Source of the DNA: Fragilaria crotonensis | Lineage: Eukaryota > Bacillariophyta > Fragilariophyceae > Fragilariales > Fragilariaceae | Assembly (NCBI GenBank): GCA_022925895.1 | Contig: JAKSYS010000029.1 | Span: 1-64,000, forward strand | Direction of reading: 5' to 3' | DNA: 64,000 nt | Shown: positions 1-11,437 of the stretch, piece by piece | Layout: the number at the start of each line of letters is the position of its first letter | How positions within the stretch are numbered: the first letter of the stretch is position 1 | Notes under the pieces: model-generated | Databases searched by the model: none | What the model was told of the DNA's origin: nothing | Seen by the model: the letters and a program-made list of their open reading frames with translations, nothing else | Made by a program: the position numbers and the translations under genes

Positions 1-134
1 CGTGTGCACATTGCACATCCGATTTACGATCTGAGAATTCAAGATTCTGTCATTCGTTCTCGTCTCTCACTCACCCCTTTATCGAGGAGCCAGAATCACT
101 CGACTTCGGGCCAGATTATTAGCCGCCTGTTCAT

Positions 135-584
135 ATGAACCTATTTGCGGCGTTAGGAGCATTCGTGGGCCTCCAAACGGCCATGGCTTTCGGATTTGGT
201 CCTTCAAAGATTACATGCTACCGCAAATCGTCGCAATTGCGCAACCAAATGAGTGAGAATGACGACATTCACACCAAGGAGGCTCATTTAGAACAGCTTT
301 CGCGGCTCGGATCAGATAAGATCTCCAAGATGAGCGTTGCCGAGCGAGCCAAGCGTGCGATGTTGGCCGAAGCAATCGAAGACAGCATATTTTCCAAGGA
401 AATTCAACTAGACGAGATCATGGGGGAGAGTGGCACCATTCCCACCGACCCTGAACTGTTGCAATTGTGCAGGGATATTTCGATTGAGATCAAAGAGGCG
501 CAAATGCAATATGAAGCCCTAGTTTCCGGCGAGCAGTCTGCGCTATTGAATTCATTGGAGAGCCTTAGCATAAATAATGACTAG
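135..584 (+). CDS. Small protein with diatom plastid-type presequence, function unknown
   Basis: Uninterrupted 149-codon frame from an ATG. The first 18 residues are hydrophobic and end in A-M-A followed by F19 (AMAFGFG). This resembles the diatom bipartite plastid presequence, in which a Phe follows the signal-peptide cleavage site (ASAF-type). The mature part is helical and charged, with a K/R- and E-rich segment around residues 60-95. I recognise no family or catalytic motif. It lies on the plus strand, tail to tail with the CHAT-domain gene. Secretion is well supported; plastid import is inferred from the single Phe and a short basic stretch after it (KITCYRKSSQLR). It could also be an ER or secreted protein. 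Confidence 0.6.
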   Translation: MNLFAALGAFVGLQTAMAFGFGPSKITCYRKSSQLRNQMSENDDIHTKEAHLEQLSRLGSDKISKMSVAERAKRAMLAEAIEDSIFSKEIQLDEIMGESGTIPTDPELLQLCRDISIEIKEAQMQYEALVSGEQSALLNSLESLSINND

Positions 585-894
585 TAGGGGAATGTGATGC
601 TGTGCTGTTCACTACTATTAGGTCCCAGTTCTGATCTACTTTCTCCTGGCAAATGGAGTGGGCGGCTCCAACTCAATACCTCGTTACTGGAAAACGACTG
701 CCCCGAAATCTTCTCCCTGCAGTAGGGGTAGGCATTCATCACGATGACGTTTCCTCCTTTGCATGGTGCCCTGGGCAAATGCTGATCCCTCTGTTTGACC
801 ATGCAACACGCTGTGCTATTGGTGAACGGTAGATCACCCTGATGGTCCATCATACTAAGTCAAATGCGAAGTGTCTGGTGAGAAAGGAGGCTTA
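585..894. other. Convergent intergenic spacer
   Basis: This is the gap between the small plus-strand gene and the 3' end of the minus-strand CHAT gene. Small frames exist on both strands, but they show no domain, start context or composition suggesting a gene. No repeat or structured RNA was seen. Confidence 0.5.
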
Positions 895-3800
895 CTAATC
901 GTCAAAACTCTGAGCGGCTTCGTCGGACCTTTCATCGACAGTGGCCAGGGAGCTCCGATCTCCCCTCTGCTCATTGGCATGGTCTTCATCATTCAAGTCC
1001 GTTATACTGTCGCTCCTTGGGGGGTAGAAGTAGTCCTGCACCGGAATCAGCAACTCGTCCGCGACATCTTGTGATGCGCGACCATTTGGGCTCTCTTCGG
1101 CATCTTTTCTCATCTGAAGATCTTGTATGGCGAGTTCCATCAGCACCTTCTTCGCTGCATTCCCATTACAACCAAAAAGTAGTTCGAGGTCTTGCTTTGA
1201 CTTCGTTATGAGTGCCTCTAATTCGGACGCTGTTGGAAGTCTATCTTGATGTTTCTCGAGTTCCTCGATACTCAACTCAAGATCAGCGACATCGAATGCA
1301 TCCTCTTCGTCGCGTGCTTCCTCTAGACGACTCTTGAGAAGCATAATCCGCTTTTCAACCAGCGTGCGAGTGATTCCTTGGAAGTAAACGTCTTTGCAGA
1401 CACCGTCGAACACGTCAGGTCCAAGCATTCTACGCTCTCGTTGAATACGTCCCTCTAGGTCGCTGATCTCCCTCTCAAAGTCCTGAACGATTTCTTTGTC
1501 GTCCGAGACAACTAAAGCCATTTCAAGCATCAATCCTCTCCTTTCAATCAAGAGTACCTCTATCGACGGAAAGCTGGTGCAGATAATACCGCAAAGTTCC
1601 TTGTATAATCCAAGGAGAGTGTTGAATCGATCGGCATCGAGTGTATCGCCAAACGTTCCAGTTTTCTCCCTGACAAGCTTCAGGCATTCATTGGCCTCGG
1701 CTCTGGATGTCAAATCATCGAAGACAGGAAGATCGGCATAAAATGGATCCCTGGTGTATCGAAGAAATGTATTTAAAGAAAGAAATAGGTCATTTGAGAT
1801 GCGTGTTAAATCGACATCACCCTTTTCGTCGGCCAAACGACGTTCGATTTCCTCTATTTGGTCATACGAGTTAACAATCAAGTCAACGTCCCCCATTGCT
1901 TTGGCTTCTTGAGCCTTGTGGTTAAGTTCTTCCCGACGTTTCTCCCATGCGGTCCTGTCAAGCAAACGAGTCCGGCACTCGCGGAGCTCCTTCATAGGAT
2001 ATTCTAGTTCTCTGGCAAGGCGATAATCTCCCGTTTTGCGCGCATCGAACAACAAGTGCTCCTTCGCGGTATAACGATTCTCAAGGGTGCGCCGTGAGAT
2101 ACCGCGTGGATACTCAACGTAACTCAGTCGTATCCAATCCTCACCACCATTCATCATCGCCTCTCTTTCCTTCCTAATCATTTTCTCAAGAGCCAAAATC
2201 TCTCTTGAGATTCGTTCGGTTTCGGCATAGCGTCCGGACAGCTTAGTTATACGTAAGTCTGTCTTCAAAGCCTTTCGTATTGTCAGCATCGTTTCCACGG
2301 AAGGAAGCTCTTTTCGTCGGCTCCCATCTTCGACGTATTTGGCATCTAACATCTTGAGATCGTCAAGTTTGCCACCCTTTCGAGCTCCCTCGATGGCGTT
2401 CAAGAGTTCTCCCAGGTGACAATCTAGGCTGTATCGCGTAGGAAATAACGTCTCAATCTGTTTCTGATGCAAACGTGACAATTGGAGCCTCAAATTGCCC
2501 ACCTCAATAAGACTTTCATACTCCTCGCTCGTCATTGAACAAGCAATTTCTCGTATGCGACTTGGGTTACCGGAACCTAAAAGGTTGTATATCTTTATAA
2601 TTGTCAACTTCAATTTGACATTCCCAACGTACCCCGCCGTCGGAACCAATAGGTCTTTGAAATCGTGAAAAGAAGTGATTGATGGAACGGTCCCATTCGC
2701 AACGTGCGGACAGAGCAAGCCGAATAGGCTGACGGATGAGGAATATCCGAGAGGCTGAACTTGAATCGCCTTCTCAGAGTAATGTGTCGACAAAGAGGTT
2801 GGAACAGCATCAATTTCGTTTTGGATCACAATAGCCCTTGTTTCAGAAGTCAATTCAAAAACTTCATCAAGTAGATCCATGAGAACTACGAAGGTGTCGT
2901 CGGATTCGCGAATGTCACAGACCAAAAGCACCCTTTGGTTCTTCAATATGTCTATTAGTCTGACAAGGTCATCGTCAATGGGGGCTTCAAGATTGATCAC
3001 AGAATCGAAGACTCGCAGACATAGCGACGTCAAACCATCCGTTTGCCCTAATCGTGGCGGCAACCAAACAATCTCATGGAGGAACTCCTCCCGCCGCAGC
3101 GCCATGTACTGACAAGCTGATTTAACGATAGACGCTCCTCCCATTCCACTTGCCATGCGCACGAGGCGGGCCTCTTTCACACCAGTTAGAAGCTGATAGA
3201 CATTGCCTTGCCGCCCCACAAAAACTAGAGGTGGTTGGGGCAATATTCTGAGGGGCGGGAGTTCAGGCGCCGCGATCTTGTTGAGTTCATCTCGTTTTTG
3301 GAAAACAACGCTTTCATGGTTCTTTCCTTCCGGCAATAATCGGTATTTTTCTGTTGCCTGTCGACCACCGGTATAGCTTAGGTGAGTCGAGTCCCTGACG
3401 GCCCTGACAGCTGCGAGAAAAGCCACGCCGACAGTTTCAAGCTTTGCAAGGGACCTATAAAACGCCTGGCAGAACACCAGCGCCGCCTCATCTAGTTTGT
3501 ACCTAAGCACGGGGCAACACACAACATGAGGTACACCCTCGAAGGCTTCGACAAGCTTCATGGTTGGGCTGCAATCTGTAACAACCACCAATTCGAGGCT
3601 ACTCGCTCGGATCCAACCTTTCAGCTCTGTCAGAGAAACTAATTCAGCTCTTCCTTGATGATGTTCCATGTAAACCATGTCGTTTTCCTCATGGCAGGCG
3701 AAGTGCAATATTCTGCCTCCATCGTTCAGAAAGTCTCTGAAGTTACGAGGCGTACATGTCTTGTGATGAATGCGGACGTTGACCACTTGTTCCAGAACAC

Positions 3801-3969
3801 CGGTTAGATGATGGTGCTCTCGATCGAGGGACAACGCATCGAGAGGTAGAATTTCACCGTCGTCGTCAATCGTAACCAGTGGAGAGGCATGAAACACTGT
3901 CAACACGTCATCGTACACGCCTACCCCATCGTCGATGTCTTTGATATTGTTGCGTTCGTTGCGAGTCAT
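895..3969 (-). CDS. CHAT-domain peptidase fused to a STAND-like NTPase module and coiled-coil tail
   Basis: Uninterrupted 1024-residue protein from ATG 3969. Residues about 85-195 look like a CHAT (caspase-like) domain. H93 lies in HFACHE and C133 in VVVTDCSP, matching the expected His-Cys dyad, and a helical FCQAFYRSL...AFLAAVRAVR end follows. A linker leads to PLVFVGRQGNVYQLL (about 247-260), the usual entry of NB-ARC/STAND NTPases. The P-loop at 277-284 reads GGASIVKS: Lys and Ser are kept but the Gly before Lys is Val. A Walker-B-like RVLLVCDIRE lies at about 346-355. The remaining roughly 650 residues are helical and charged, with several helical hairpins that weakly resemble UVR motifs. 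CHAT proteases coupled to STAND sensors act in bacterial immunity and cell death; a signal-activated protease role here is inference. The altered P-loop may mean weak or absent ATP hydrolysis. No introns are needed. Confidence 0.68.
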   Translation of the reverse strand: MTRNERNNIKDIDDGVGVYDDVLTVFHASPLVTIDDDGEILPLDALSLDREHHHLTGVLEQVVNVRIHHKTCTPRNFRDFLNDGGRILHFACHEENDMVYMEHHQGRAELVSLTELKGWIRASSLELVVVTDCSPTMKLVEAFEGVPHVVCCPVLRYKLDEAALVFCQAFYRSLAKLETVGVAFLAAVRAVRDSTHLSYTGGRQATEKYRLLPEGKNHESVVFQKRDELNKIAAPELPPLRILPQPPLVFVGRQGNVYQLLTGVKEARLVRMASGMGGASIVKSACQYMALRREEFLHEIVWLPPRLGQTDGLTSLCLRVFDSVINLEAPIDDDLVRLIDILKNQRVLLVCDIRESDDTFVVLMDLLDEVFELTSETRAIVIQNEIDAVPTSLSTHYSEKAIQVQPLGYSSSVSLFGLLCPHVANGTVPSITSFHDFKDLLVPTAGYVGNVKLKLTIIKIYNLLGSGNPSRIREIACSMTSEEYESLIEVGNLRLQLSRLHQKQIETLFPTRYSLDCHLGELLNAIEGARKGGKLDDLKMLDAKYVEDGSRRKELPSVETMLTIRKALKTDLRITKLSGRYAETERISREILALEKMIRKEREAMMNGGEDWIRLSYVEYPRGISRRTLENRYTAKEHLLFDARKTGDYRLARELEYPMKELRECRTRLLDRTAWEKRREELNHKAQEAKAMGDVDLIVNSYDQIEEIERRLADEKGDVDLTRISNDLFLSLNTFLRYTRDPFYADLPVFDDLTSRAEANECLKLVREKTGTFGDTLDADRFNTLLGLYKELCGIICTSFPSIEVLLIERRGLMLEMALVVSDDKEIVQDFEREISDLEGRIQRERRMLGPDVFDGVCKDVYFQGITRTLVEKRIMLLKSRLEEARDEEDAFDVADLELSIEELEKHQDRLPTASELEALITKSKQDLELLFGCNGNAAKKVLMELAIQDLQMRKDAEESPNGRASQDVADELLIPVQDYFYPPRSDSITDLNDEDHANEQRGDRSSLATVDERSDEAAQSFDD

Positions 3970-4324
3970 TGTCCAGATCCATAGAACACGACAATCAGTC
4001 TATCCTCCTTGGTCAAATGATCTGATTGCAGATCGTCAATGAGTAACGAGCGGTGCAGCTCCGGGATCTGTCAGCGTAGTTAATGACAATTTTTCAACAA
4101 GATGTTGGTTGCCTCTCCATGGCCCTTGATCCTTGAAATAGTGTGGAGGTTTGAGTGTGATCTGTTGGTCATGAATCGGTCATTTGGAGGACATCTTCTT
4201 TTCAAGTGAAGTTACTGCATGTGGTATGTCGGTATGTCATATAGAGTGTGTAGTACTTGTACCTGGTACATCTTGGAGAGCGTAGAAAGTATACTAAGTC
4301 TACGGTGCGGCTCGATTCTAATTT
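3970..4324. other. Upstream region of the CHAT gene
   Basis: This is the 5' flank of the minus-strand CHAT-STAND gene. It contains a short GTAC-rich patch around 4245-4275 (TAGTACTTGTACCTGGTACA), like patches upstream of other genes in the window. No frame or transposon motif was seen. Confidence 0.4.
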
Positions 4325-5613
4325 CTAATCCGGATCCATCGCAAACTTGAAATCCAAATCCATTTCAGATCGATGTCTTTTGAACTTCCCAACCAGTTTC
4401 TCCAATGCAATCAGACCATACTTGCAACAATCTTGTTGTACTTTAGCACTGACGTGGTACATAGTACTCAAGAAGGTATTTCCGGTTGCCGAGCTCGTCT
4501 TGCAAATTTCCGAATGCGCTGGACTGAAATGACTTGTGCTGACAACAGTGTCTAACACCTGTCATGAAGTTTTCCTTCCCTTTCATTTCTTTCAATGTTA
4601 GATTGCGATGTGCACCTTTACTGCATGCCCACATGCACTCCACACTCCACACCTTCACCAGCTAAATTCGGCATGACATTTAGGAGTCAATGTGACTTCC
4701 ACGCAAAGGTTTGATCCCACGCATTCCATCATGCCTTCTTCATTCATAAAATCTGGACAAATTCCCACTAGAGATGGTGCAAACTGAAGCAGGAATTGAT
4801 GTTACCAAGCTCATCCTTCCTACCAGGAAGTGTGTAGCTCAATAGCTTGTTTCTATCAATGAACCATTGTTCCCACAAAACTTGTTGGGAAGTAAGAATC
4901 CCTTTGCCCTTCCAATCCAACCTTCATTGATTTTAGGAACTTCTCAATCCATCATATTGTTGTTGTTGATACAATCAGCAACAGGTTCCTTTTTGTCCTT
5001 TCCCTTTGTGTTGAGAATCCCTTTGCGGTGTAATCCCTTGCTAGCATTAACTCTGATTTGTTTCTTTGTGCAATGGATGGATTACCATCAACTTGGTTGC
5101 CAGCAATTCAGACAATCGTTCATTCCCGCCATCCAGAAGACCCAGTATCTGTTTTATTAAACATCAATTGCTGAATTTGCCCTGGTTCCTGGATGCATGG
5201 ATAGGGGCCAATGAAGCCAGATTCCCGTTCAATACGTTCAATTACTGTAGGGTGCATACTAGGCTAGCTGGACATTTGCCTCCGAAGGATTTGTACATTC
5301 TGGATGCATTGAGACCGTCAGAGTGCTGCTTTGCGTGCCCTGATGAGTGGTTGAACAGAAAAACAAAATGATAGTATGGATGCATAATGTTTACTAGGCA
5401 GTCAACAAAGTCTTTGAACTGTAAGACCAAATGGCAGTCCCGATGCACTACTTTGTCTTCTCCAGCATAGTAGAAGTGTGTTAGGAATGGCAACTTGCCT
5501 CTCAGAAGAAGGGGCTTGAGGAAAGGTCCATGAACTTCCATAGCTGGTTCCTTATCTCCAGATCTTGCTCCTTGCTGTTGTATCTCATTCTTGTTTAGTA
5601 CAGAATGTAGCAT
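4325..5613 (-). mobile_element. Fossil DDE transposase, C-terminal half (same superfamily as 55764-58958)
   Basis: Decayed minus-strand coding DNA. The piece at 5613-5242 contains LQFKDFVDCLVNIMHP, then FVFLFNHSSGHAKQ and a KSFGGK block. These align by eye with QFEDVIDCLKVLYP, FMFDHSQGHARK and KSYGG in the better-preserved copy near 57.8 kb. Further downstream on the same strand, VECMWACSKGAHRN matches VEYSWAHAKAYYRR, which carries the presumed catalytic Glu. LEKLVGKFKRHR...DFKF matches the family C-terminus. The presumed second catalytic Asp (FDHS) is Asn here (FNHS). Pieces lie in different frames with stops between them, so this is a dead copy. It is much more diverged than the 57-kb copy, and no terminal repeats were found. 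Confidence 0.6.
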
Positions 5614-8208
5614 TTGTTGATCTACTAATTCATGGATTAAACCATACTCCCTGCAGATAAATGATGTGGGTAGCCTGTTTTTTGCAAATAAATCTTGTTC
5701 CTCTAGTTCCTTAGAACCTATGAGAGTGAACTGAACCCAACAATCATTTCGTGAGCGATGTATCGTTTCATGAAGATAGTAGGCTGATATGAAAGCGTTT
5801 CTGGCTACTCGTGTCCGTCAACAAAACAATGCTTGCTTGCTAGTGGTATTATAAATCGGACACCGGTAGCATGCATCCATCGCGCCACAGTGGTAATCGA
5901 TACCTTTGACACGACGGTACTAGTCGATTGTTTCCTGAGACTTCTCCGTACTAGCTGGCGGCGGAAGTGCCTGGAAGTAATCATACTTCAGCTGCTGCTT
6001 TCCTTCTGCATCCCTTCAGTTGTTTGTCATCACAGGGTACTCCTTGCCCACAACATGTAGCACTTCTGACTTTGTCAACTTCACATCATCTTCAAGTTGG
6101 CATCTTTTATTGATTTTGTTCACCAATGTGTCAGCTTGCCACCAAATGTCATGTAGTCGAGCATCTTGAAAGACAGCATTGAACACCATCTTTTCACTCA
6201 TAATGAACACGTGGATGATGTTTATAAAAATAGATCCTTGGAAGGCCAAGAATTCATTGAGATATGCACCATCATGGTGGTCAGTGGATCTACAACTGAG
6301 TAAATCAGCGTGTTGTTTTGTTTTCGTTTTGAGCACACTAAAAAATAGTGGTACGACGACCTGCACGACCACCTACGTAGAACACTACTTCGCGAGCCTT
6401 CCTCGTGAATCCAGCCGTACGTACATTGAGTTCTTGTCATTCTTAATTCTTAAGTCCCAATTACGACCTACAGTCTGCAGTTAGTATCCGTCGGCATCAA
6501 GGGCGACACATGCTAACACAGAATAACCCATCTTAGTAATGGTAGTAGCATGTGACGTGTTGTTGTTACTGCCTGCAATGTTAAAACTACAATACAACAC
6601 AATCATTATGGTCACTGAATTACAATGAACACTCAAATTTCTTGGGACATCAAAATGAAAACCACCATGTCAAAACTTCATGGAGACATTGATATACACT
6701 TCTTTGTATGCATTGTCAAAAATGAAGGATTGTCAAACATTGCCAAGGCCATTATCACATTTCTTTCATTAACTTGAAACCAGGCTATCAGCATACACAT
6801 AATCCTGCATTTCATTTGATCACCAGTAGTTTGTTGCCCATACGACTAGTAAACCTTAAAGTCCGGGTCCTTCAGCATTTGCTGTGTTTTATCATACTCA
6901 TCACTAATGCCAGTCTGCCTGTTACACAGTTCCCCTCATGCAGCGTTCAGAATAAGTGCATTTTCACAAAGTCTGACTTATCATTGATACATCACCTCAT
7001 ATCTAAGCAAATGGGTGGCTACTCCAGACATACATCTTCCACTCAAGGAGAAATTACAGCATGATGCCTTTTTCAGCCACGTTGCCATGAAGTGCAATGA
7101 CCCTTAATATACAGCTCTACATTTAGTACCCTAAATATTGAAGTGCCATGAGGACTGGAAGACAGGGAATAAAGTTTGTCCTTGCAAAATTCAAATACAT
7201 TCCTGCATCTTGAAATTAGCTTCTATATATACCATGAGTACCGGAAGCCAGGTTGTAGCGTGCAGTGCAGCAAACCAAGGTGTTGGTACTTGTATTTGAG
7301 AGTGTGCTTGACAATTTAATCAAAAGCTTCAGTCAAACCTCAAAAGTCGACAAGCAACCCAGCAGCATTCAGATTTTTCCATGGTGGACTTGCACTACTT
7401 TTCTGGGCACTATAATTTTGTGAGCGGAGTCCGAGGTGTACTCTTCTATTAAAACTTAAAACTATGGTAGTTGTAGTCACTGTACGTGGATGTACGTGGG
7501 TCACACTGAAAGAGCAAGTGTGACTCAACCACGTACGTAGATGCATGTGGATATATATACTGTACGGATACGCAACGGTACAGCAGTCGAGGTTGCCGAC
7601 ATGCACTGACATGAGATACTCGGCGATCTTGAATCTGTGTTTGCTTTTCAAATGTCATCTACTAGTTATCCTTGCTTGTTATTGATATTCCTTCGCATGA
7701 TTGAAACTCACGGTTGCATTGCTACATGAAGACATGTTTCATTTGAAGGCACATTTGTTGTCACTACTTAATCCAATCGTTTTCTAGCCAATGCTGTTGC
7801 ATATCTATGAGCAACATGAAAAATTCATGCTTTGCGTAAAGTCATTGTCGCAATGACCAACGCGCGCTCTTGTAACGCTAGTAATCCACTCGGTTCGAAG
7901 TGCCGAATCTAGTAGTCCTGGGATCACCATGTCGCGCGAGGTAGTTTACAAGCAAATGTACTAACTACTAACTACAATTGTGGTGTTTTGTCGTGCTGCT
8001 GCTGGGCAACGAAATAGAAACCAGGGAAAGTTGGACGAGATTAAGTTTGAGCTTTAGTGCATAGTGCACGAAGCTTCAACGATCACCAGCATTTGCAATC
8101 CAATTCGTCATCTATTGTCAGACTCATCCTGTGCTGCAGATGCAGTATTAAGTACGGATGTGGTAAGCTGCTGAGAGTTAATTGCTCTACTAGAGCCTAA
8201 ACTTCCTT
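5614..8208. other. Gene-poor stretch with decayed minus-strand coding remnants
   Basis: No intact gene. Between roughly 6400 and 7070 the minus strand contains short protein-like pieces broken by many stops, probably another old transposon or the N-terminal side of the fossil at 4.3-5.6 kb. I could not assign a family. A small hairpin lies at about 7497-7533 (stem TCACACT/AGTGTGA, loop about 9 nt). The segment 7660-8208 shows nothing recognisable. Confidence 0.35.
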
Positions 8209-9962
8209 TTAGGACGCAAACCATGATTTGACTTCGGCATACGATGGCACGCTCTTTACATCTTTTCCAACCGCCGCCAAAGAAGGAGGCTTCTGTAGAA
8301 CTCTCACCATCAGCTGCTGCACATCCTCTTTAGTCACAGCATCTATCTTTGCCGTCACAGACGCATTATCTTCGCGAAAACCGTACGTCTGGACTTGACG
8401 AGCCATATCTTCAAAAAGCACGAGCCGGGATTCCAGTTGCATCAGAACGTTGTTTTTGAGCATGTTGCGTGCTCGGTCCAGCTCTTCGTCACTAACGGGA
8501 TCTATGGCAAGTTTAAGAAGGTGTTCTGAGAAAACGCGTGTGGCGTCGCGATACTTCTCGCCTTTTGTACTGGATCCCGTTATTCCCAAGAGACCTGATT
8601 CGACGTGGAATGCTGTAAAAGCTTCCGCCGAATCGGCCCAAAAGTAGCGATTCAGGACTTGCCGGTAGAGTCGCGAATACATTCCCTTACCAGGACCACC
8701 GGCAGAGAAGGAATTGCCCCCGCCAAGTAAAGTTTGCAAAACGCAACCGGGGACCAAATCATCGGAATGCCATCCGCCCACTTCCAGCGCCACACCAACT
8801 CGAGTCATCTCATCAGTGGTGGGGACATCAACTTTGCATTCGCCGCCTCGGTACACTGAAATGACACTTTGCGGTTTAGTAAGCTGTCGGAGGCCGCCAA
8901 AGTGGTATTTTGCAATGTCGACTAGTTCGTCGTGGCCGATGCCAGCCCCAGCAATCACAAGCTCTAGGGGATTGTTCCATAAATTCGTCTCAAGAAATTG
9001 GCGCAAAGTTGACGCTGTTAAGGAGTCAATTGATTGATCAAGAGCTGCAATGGTGAAATGAGTTAGAAGCTTGATCCGATCTAGTGATGCGAGAATAGAA
9101 CTTCAAGTGATCTCATCGAACTTACCATAATGTGCTTTGCCCAGCTGTTGATCCTCGCCGTAGGCAGCCATCTGCAAGGCTTCTCCGATTTGAATTTCTG
9201 GCACTATATCCTCTGCTTGAAAATGCATGGCGCGCTTCGCGTCTTCGATTTCGGAATCCAGCAGCAAGGGCTCCAAAATCACCTGTTTCAGCAAATCCAT
9301 ACCTTGCTCGACATTAGGTCGCAACAGGTCCAGGCACCAAAGAGTCTGTTCACGCCCGCTGTTGGCGTAGCAGGTTGCTCCCCAATCCTGCATCTTTTGT
9401 TGAATGTGGACCGAATCAGGATGGGAAACAGTTGATTGATAGGCCATGAGCTCTAGGAGATGCGCAGTACCGGGAGTGGTTTCATGTCTCGATCCAAAGC
9501 CGCCCAAGACGCCAATCGCACACATTTGCGAATACGTTTCTTGGGAAACAACTTCACGCCGTTGTCGAGGGTTGTGATCATGGTTTCGGGAACCTTTAGA
9601 GACGCGGCGGGCACGTTTGCAGGGATGTAGGATGGAACATGTAAACCGATTTTGGTCGACCCGACAACCGCAGTTTGAATGTATTGCTTTTGCGACAACA
9701 AAATCGATTCCTTCTCGAATTCAGAAAGAGTTTGCGAATCGTCAAATCGGTCAGAAGGGTCTCTAACTGCTTCAATTGGCACACCTGCAGGTGGCTTCAA
9801 CTGGACTGCCGTCTGAGCCTCGGCTGCCGTTGTTTTCGTTATCTGCGGCGCTGTTGTCGCCAGGGGGTATTGGTATGAAGAGAATGTCTCACCCGCGGAG
9901 AACAAGCGTCGATGCTGCGTTTGTGCGAAACGACGCGGGAGTAACATTCGGCGTAAGACCAT
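8209..9962 (-). CDS. Mitochondrial processing peptidase alpha subunit (MPP-alpha)
   Basis: Non-catalytic, substrate-recognising subunit of the matrix peptidase that removes mitochondrial presequences. The start at ATG 9962 gives a classic amphipathic presequence (MVLRRMLLPRRFAQTQHRR). The M16-type core begins around TLDNGVK and contains GSRHET and GTAHLLELMAY. The second zinc His of the beta subunit's HxxEH is absent, as in alpha subunits. The Gly-rich loop LGGGNSFSAGGPGKGMYSRLY is the alpha signature. One 81-nt intron lies at 9125-9045 (GTAAGT...TTGCAG), joining HY to ALDQSIDSL. Around 9549-9553 the frame changes by one missing base, just after the DNGVK segment; both flanks are well conserved, so an assembly error is more likely than a dead gene. 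The GTAC-rich flank at 10025-10400 may hold the promoter. Confidence 0.9.
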
Positions 9963-10150
9963 GGCTAAATTATCTTGTGATTTCTTCGTTTCAACTTCGA
10001 CCTGTGGCTGTCGCAATTCGCAATTAGGGTACTAGTACTGGTACCGGTAGTCGCAAGTCGCAAGTATTCATGATTCATGGGGCAGCAGGACCAGCGCACC
10101 CGAGGCTCTTAGCTCTTAGCTTCATGCTTCGTACTCTGAGTACGCAGGAT

Positions 10151-10159
10151 GCAGTATGG

Positions 10160-10198
<39 letters not shown>

Positions 10199-10206
10199 CT
10201 CAGTAT
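10151..10206. repeat. Short tandem heptamer (GTATGCA)
   Basis: Five perfect copies of GTATGCA run from 10161 to 10195, flanked by partial or variant copies (GCAGTAT, CAGTACT, CAGTATT). The repeat lies in the GTAC/AGTA-rich flank upstream of the MPP-alpha gene. Confidence 0.8.
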
Positions 10207-10639
10207 TCAGGTACTGCGTACTACGTACTAAACGAAAAAACAAATCTCATGAACTGGCACTGGCACTTCCATCAAATACACTACCAGCTACCAGATACAC
10301 ACTGTAGTATGCATCATGCATCCCCTACGCTGCATTCTTCCAGAACTGCGACTAGACTGGTAACAGTACTGGAGTATTGTACTCCAGTACTGCAATTCCC
10401 TATGACCTACTATGACGGAATGGATTTGGGTGACGCCGTAACGCCAGAACGCCTCATGAGATTGCTGGCACATCTTACATGCCTGTCATGGTGCATGGCT
10501 TGGGTCTGATAAAACCAAATAAAATTGGCATGATGATACTTACACGTAAAAAAACAGAGGTAACGGCCACTTGTTGAGTGATTAAAGTAAAAGTGTGAGT
10601 AAATTGAAACTACTTGATTCGAATGGGATCTAGTATCAC

Positions 10640-11200
10640 TCTTTGCGTTTCTAAATCAGTCCTATCTATTGCCGTCATCTTAAGTTGTTTTGACAGAAAA
10701 GGCAAGGGGAAGGGCACTATTGCATCTGCTGTTCTGTAACGAAAAACCACTTTTCATCAATTTGAACATGTTCTTGGTAGAATCCATCATACCTATGGCC
10801 TATGGCCATGCTGAAACAGGAGTTCAGCTATTAGAGCTGGTTTCAAAGAATGTGTGAGAGGCACAATTACCAGATCATCATCATTTTGTTTAATCATGTG
10901 AAACCAAAAACAAAGTAAGAGGAATCTGTCATGCACCACCTATACACTGGAGCCTTTGACATCAATCAATTGGAATTTCTTGACAGCTTGTGTGACATCC
11001 TCTGGGTTGCACTGGGGTTTCAGCCACTCTTTTGTGGCAAGGCTCCAAATGTTCCAACATATGGGTTTTTCATAATCTTTGATTACAAGAACACAAATGC
11101 TCCTAATTGTCCGGAGATGAACACGGAACATTCTTGCAATGTCCTGAAGTGCTCAGGCCTTAAAGTGTTCACATTTGTTCAAACCTTGAGCGCCCACAGG
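10640..11200 (-). mobile_element. Fossil Tc1/mariner-like transposase fragment
   Basis: Minus-strand remnants. Around 11165-11090 there is IARMFRVHLRTIRSI, like the helix-turn-helix of mariner-type transposases (IA..F.VS.RTI..IW). It is followed by a block resembling the linker with a PEDVTQAVK-type sequence. Around 10795-10715 the strand reads QEHVQIDEKWFFVTEQQ, matching the HIDEKWF motif that carries the first catalytic Asp in plant and stramenopile mariner-like elements. The pieces are in different frames, separated by stops and missing sequence, and the remaining catalytic blocks were not found. This is a strongly decayed copy. Terminal inverted repeats and a TA duplication were not identified. 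Confidence 0.55.
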
Positions 11201-11277
11201 AGCTGACAACCGACTTGTCTCGTTTCGAGTGCATTTTGTTCTCATCTCTGACATGCCTGGAGAACAAGTCGTTGCTG

Positions 11278-11289
11278 GGGGGGGGGGGG
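11278..11289 (+). repeat. Poly-G tract
   Basis: Twelve consecutive G residues in non-coding DNA. Such a run is length-unstable and hard to sequence; its length should not be trusted. Confidence 0.85.
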
Positions 11290-11437
11290 TCAATATGGGC
11301 CATGGGATCGAGGCATGAGCATAGAACTGAAAGAGGGCAATTCTCACGGCCAAAAAGGAAAGAAATGAACATCTATGTGCAAATCGTACCAAGTTTCGGT
11401 GAACTGCCAGAATTTCTTCCACTCGAAAGTTTGGTCG

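Noticed and set aside
581-853. 90-codon minus-strand gene
   Set aside because: No start context, domain or presequence; it lies in a convergent spacer.
5242-5613. Functional small gene on the minus strand
   Set aside because: It aligns by eye with the middle of the DDE transposase at 57.8 kb and lacks its presumed catalytic Asp; it is a fossil piece.
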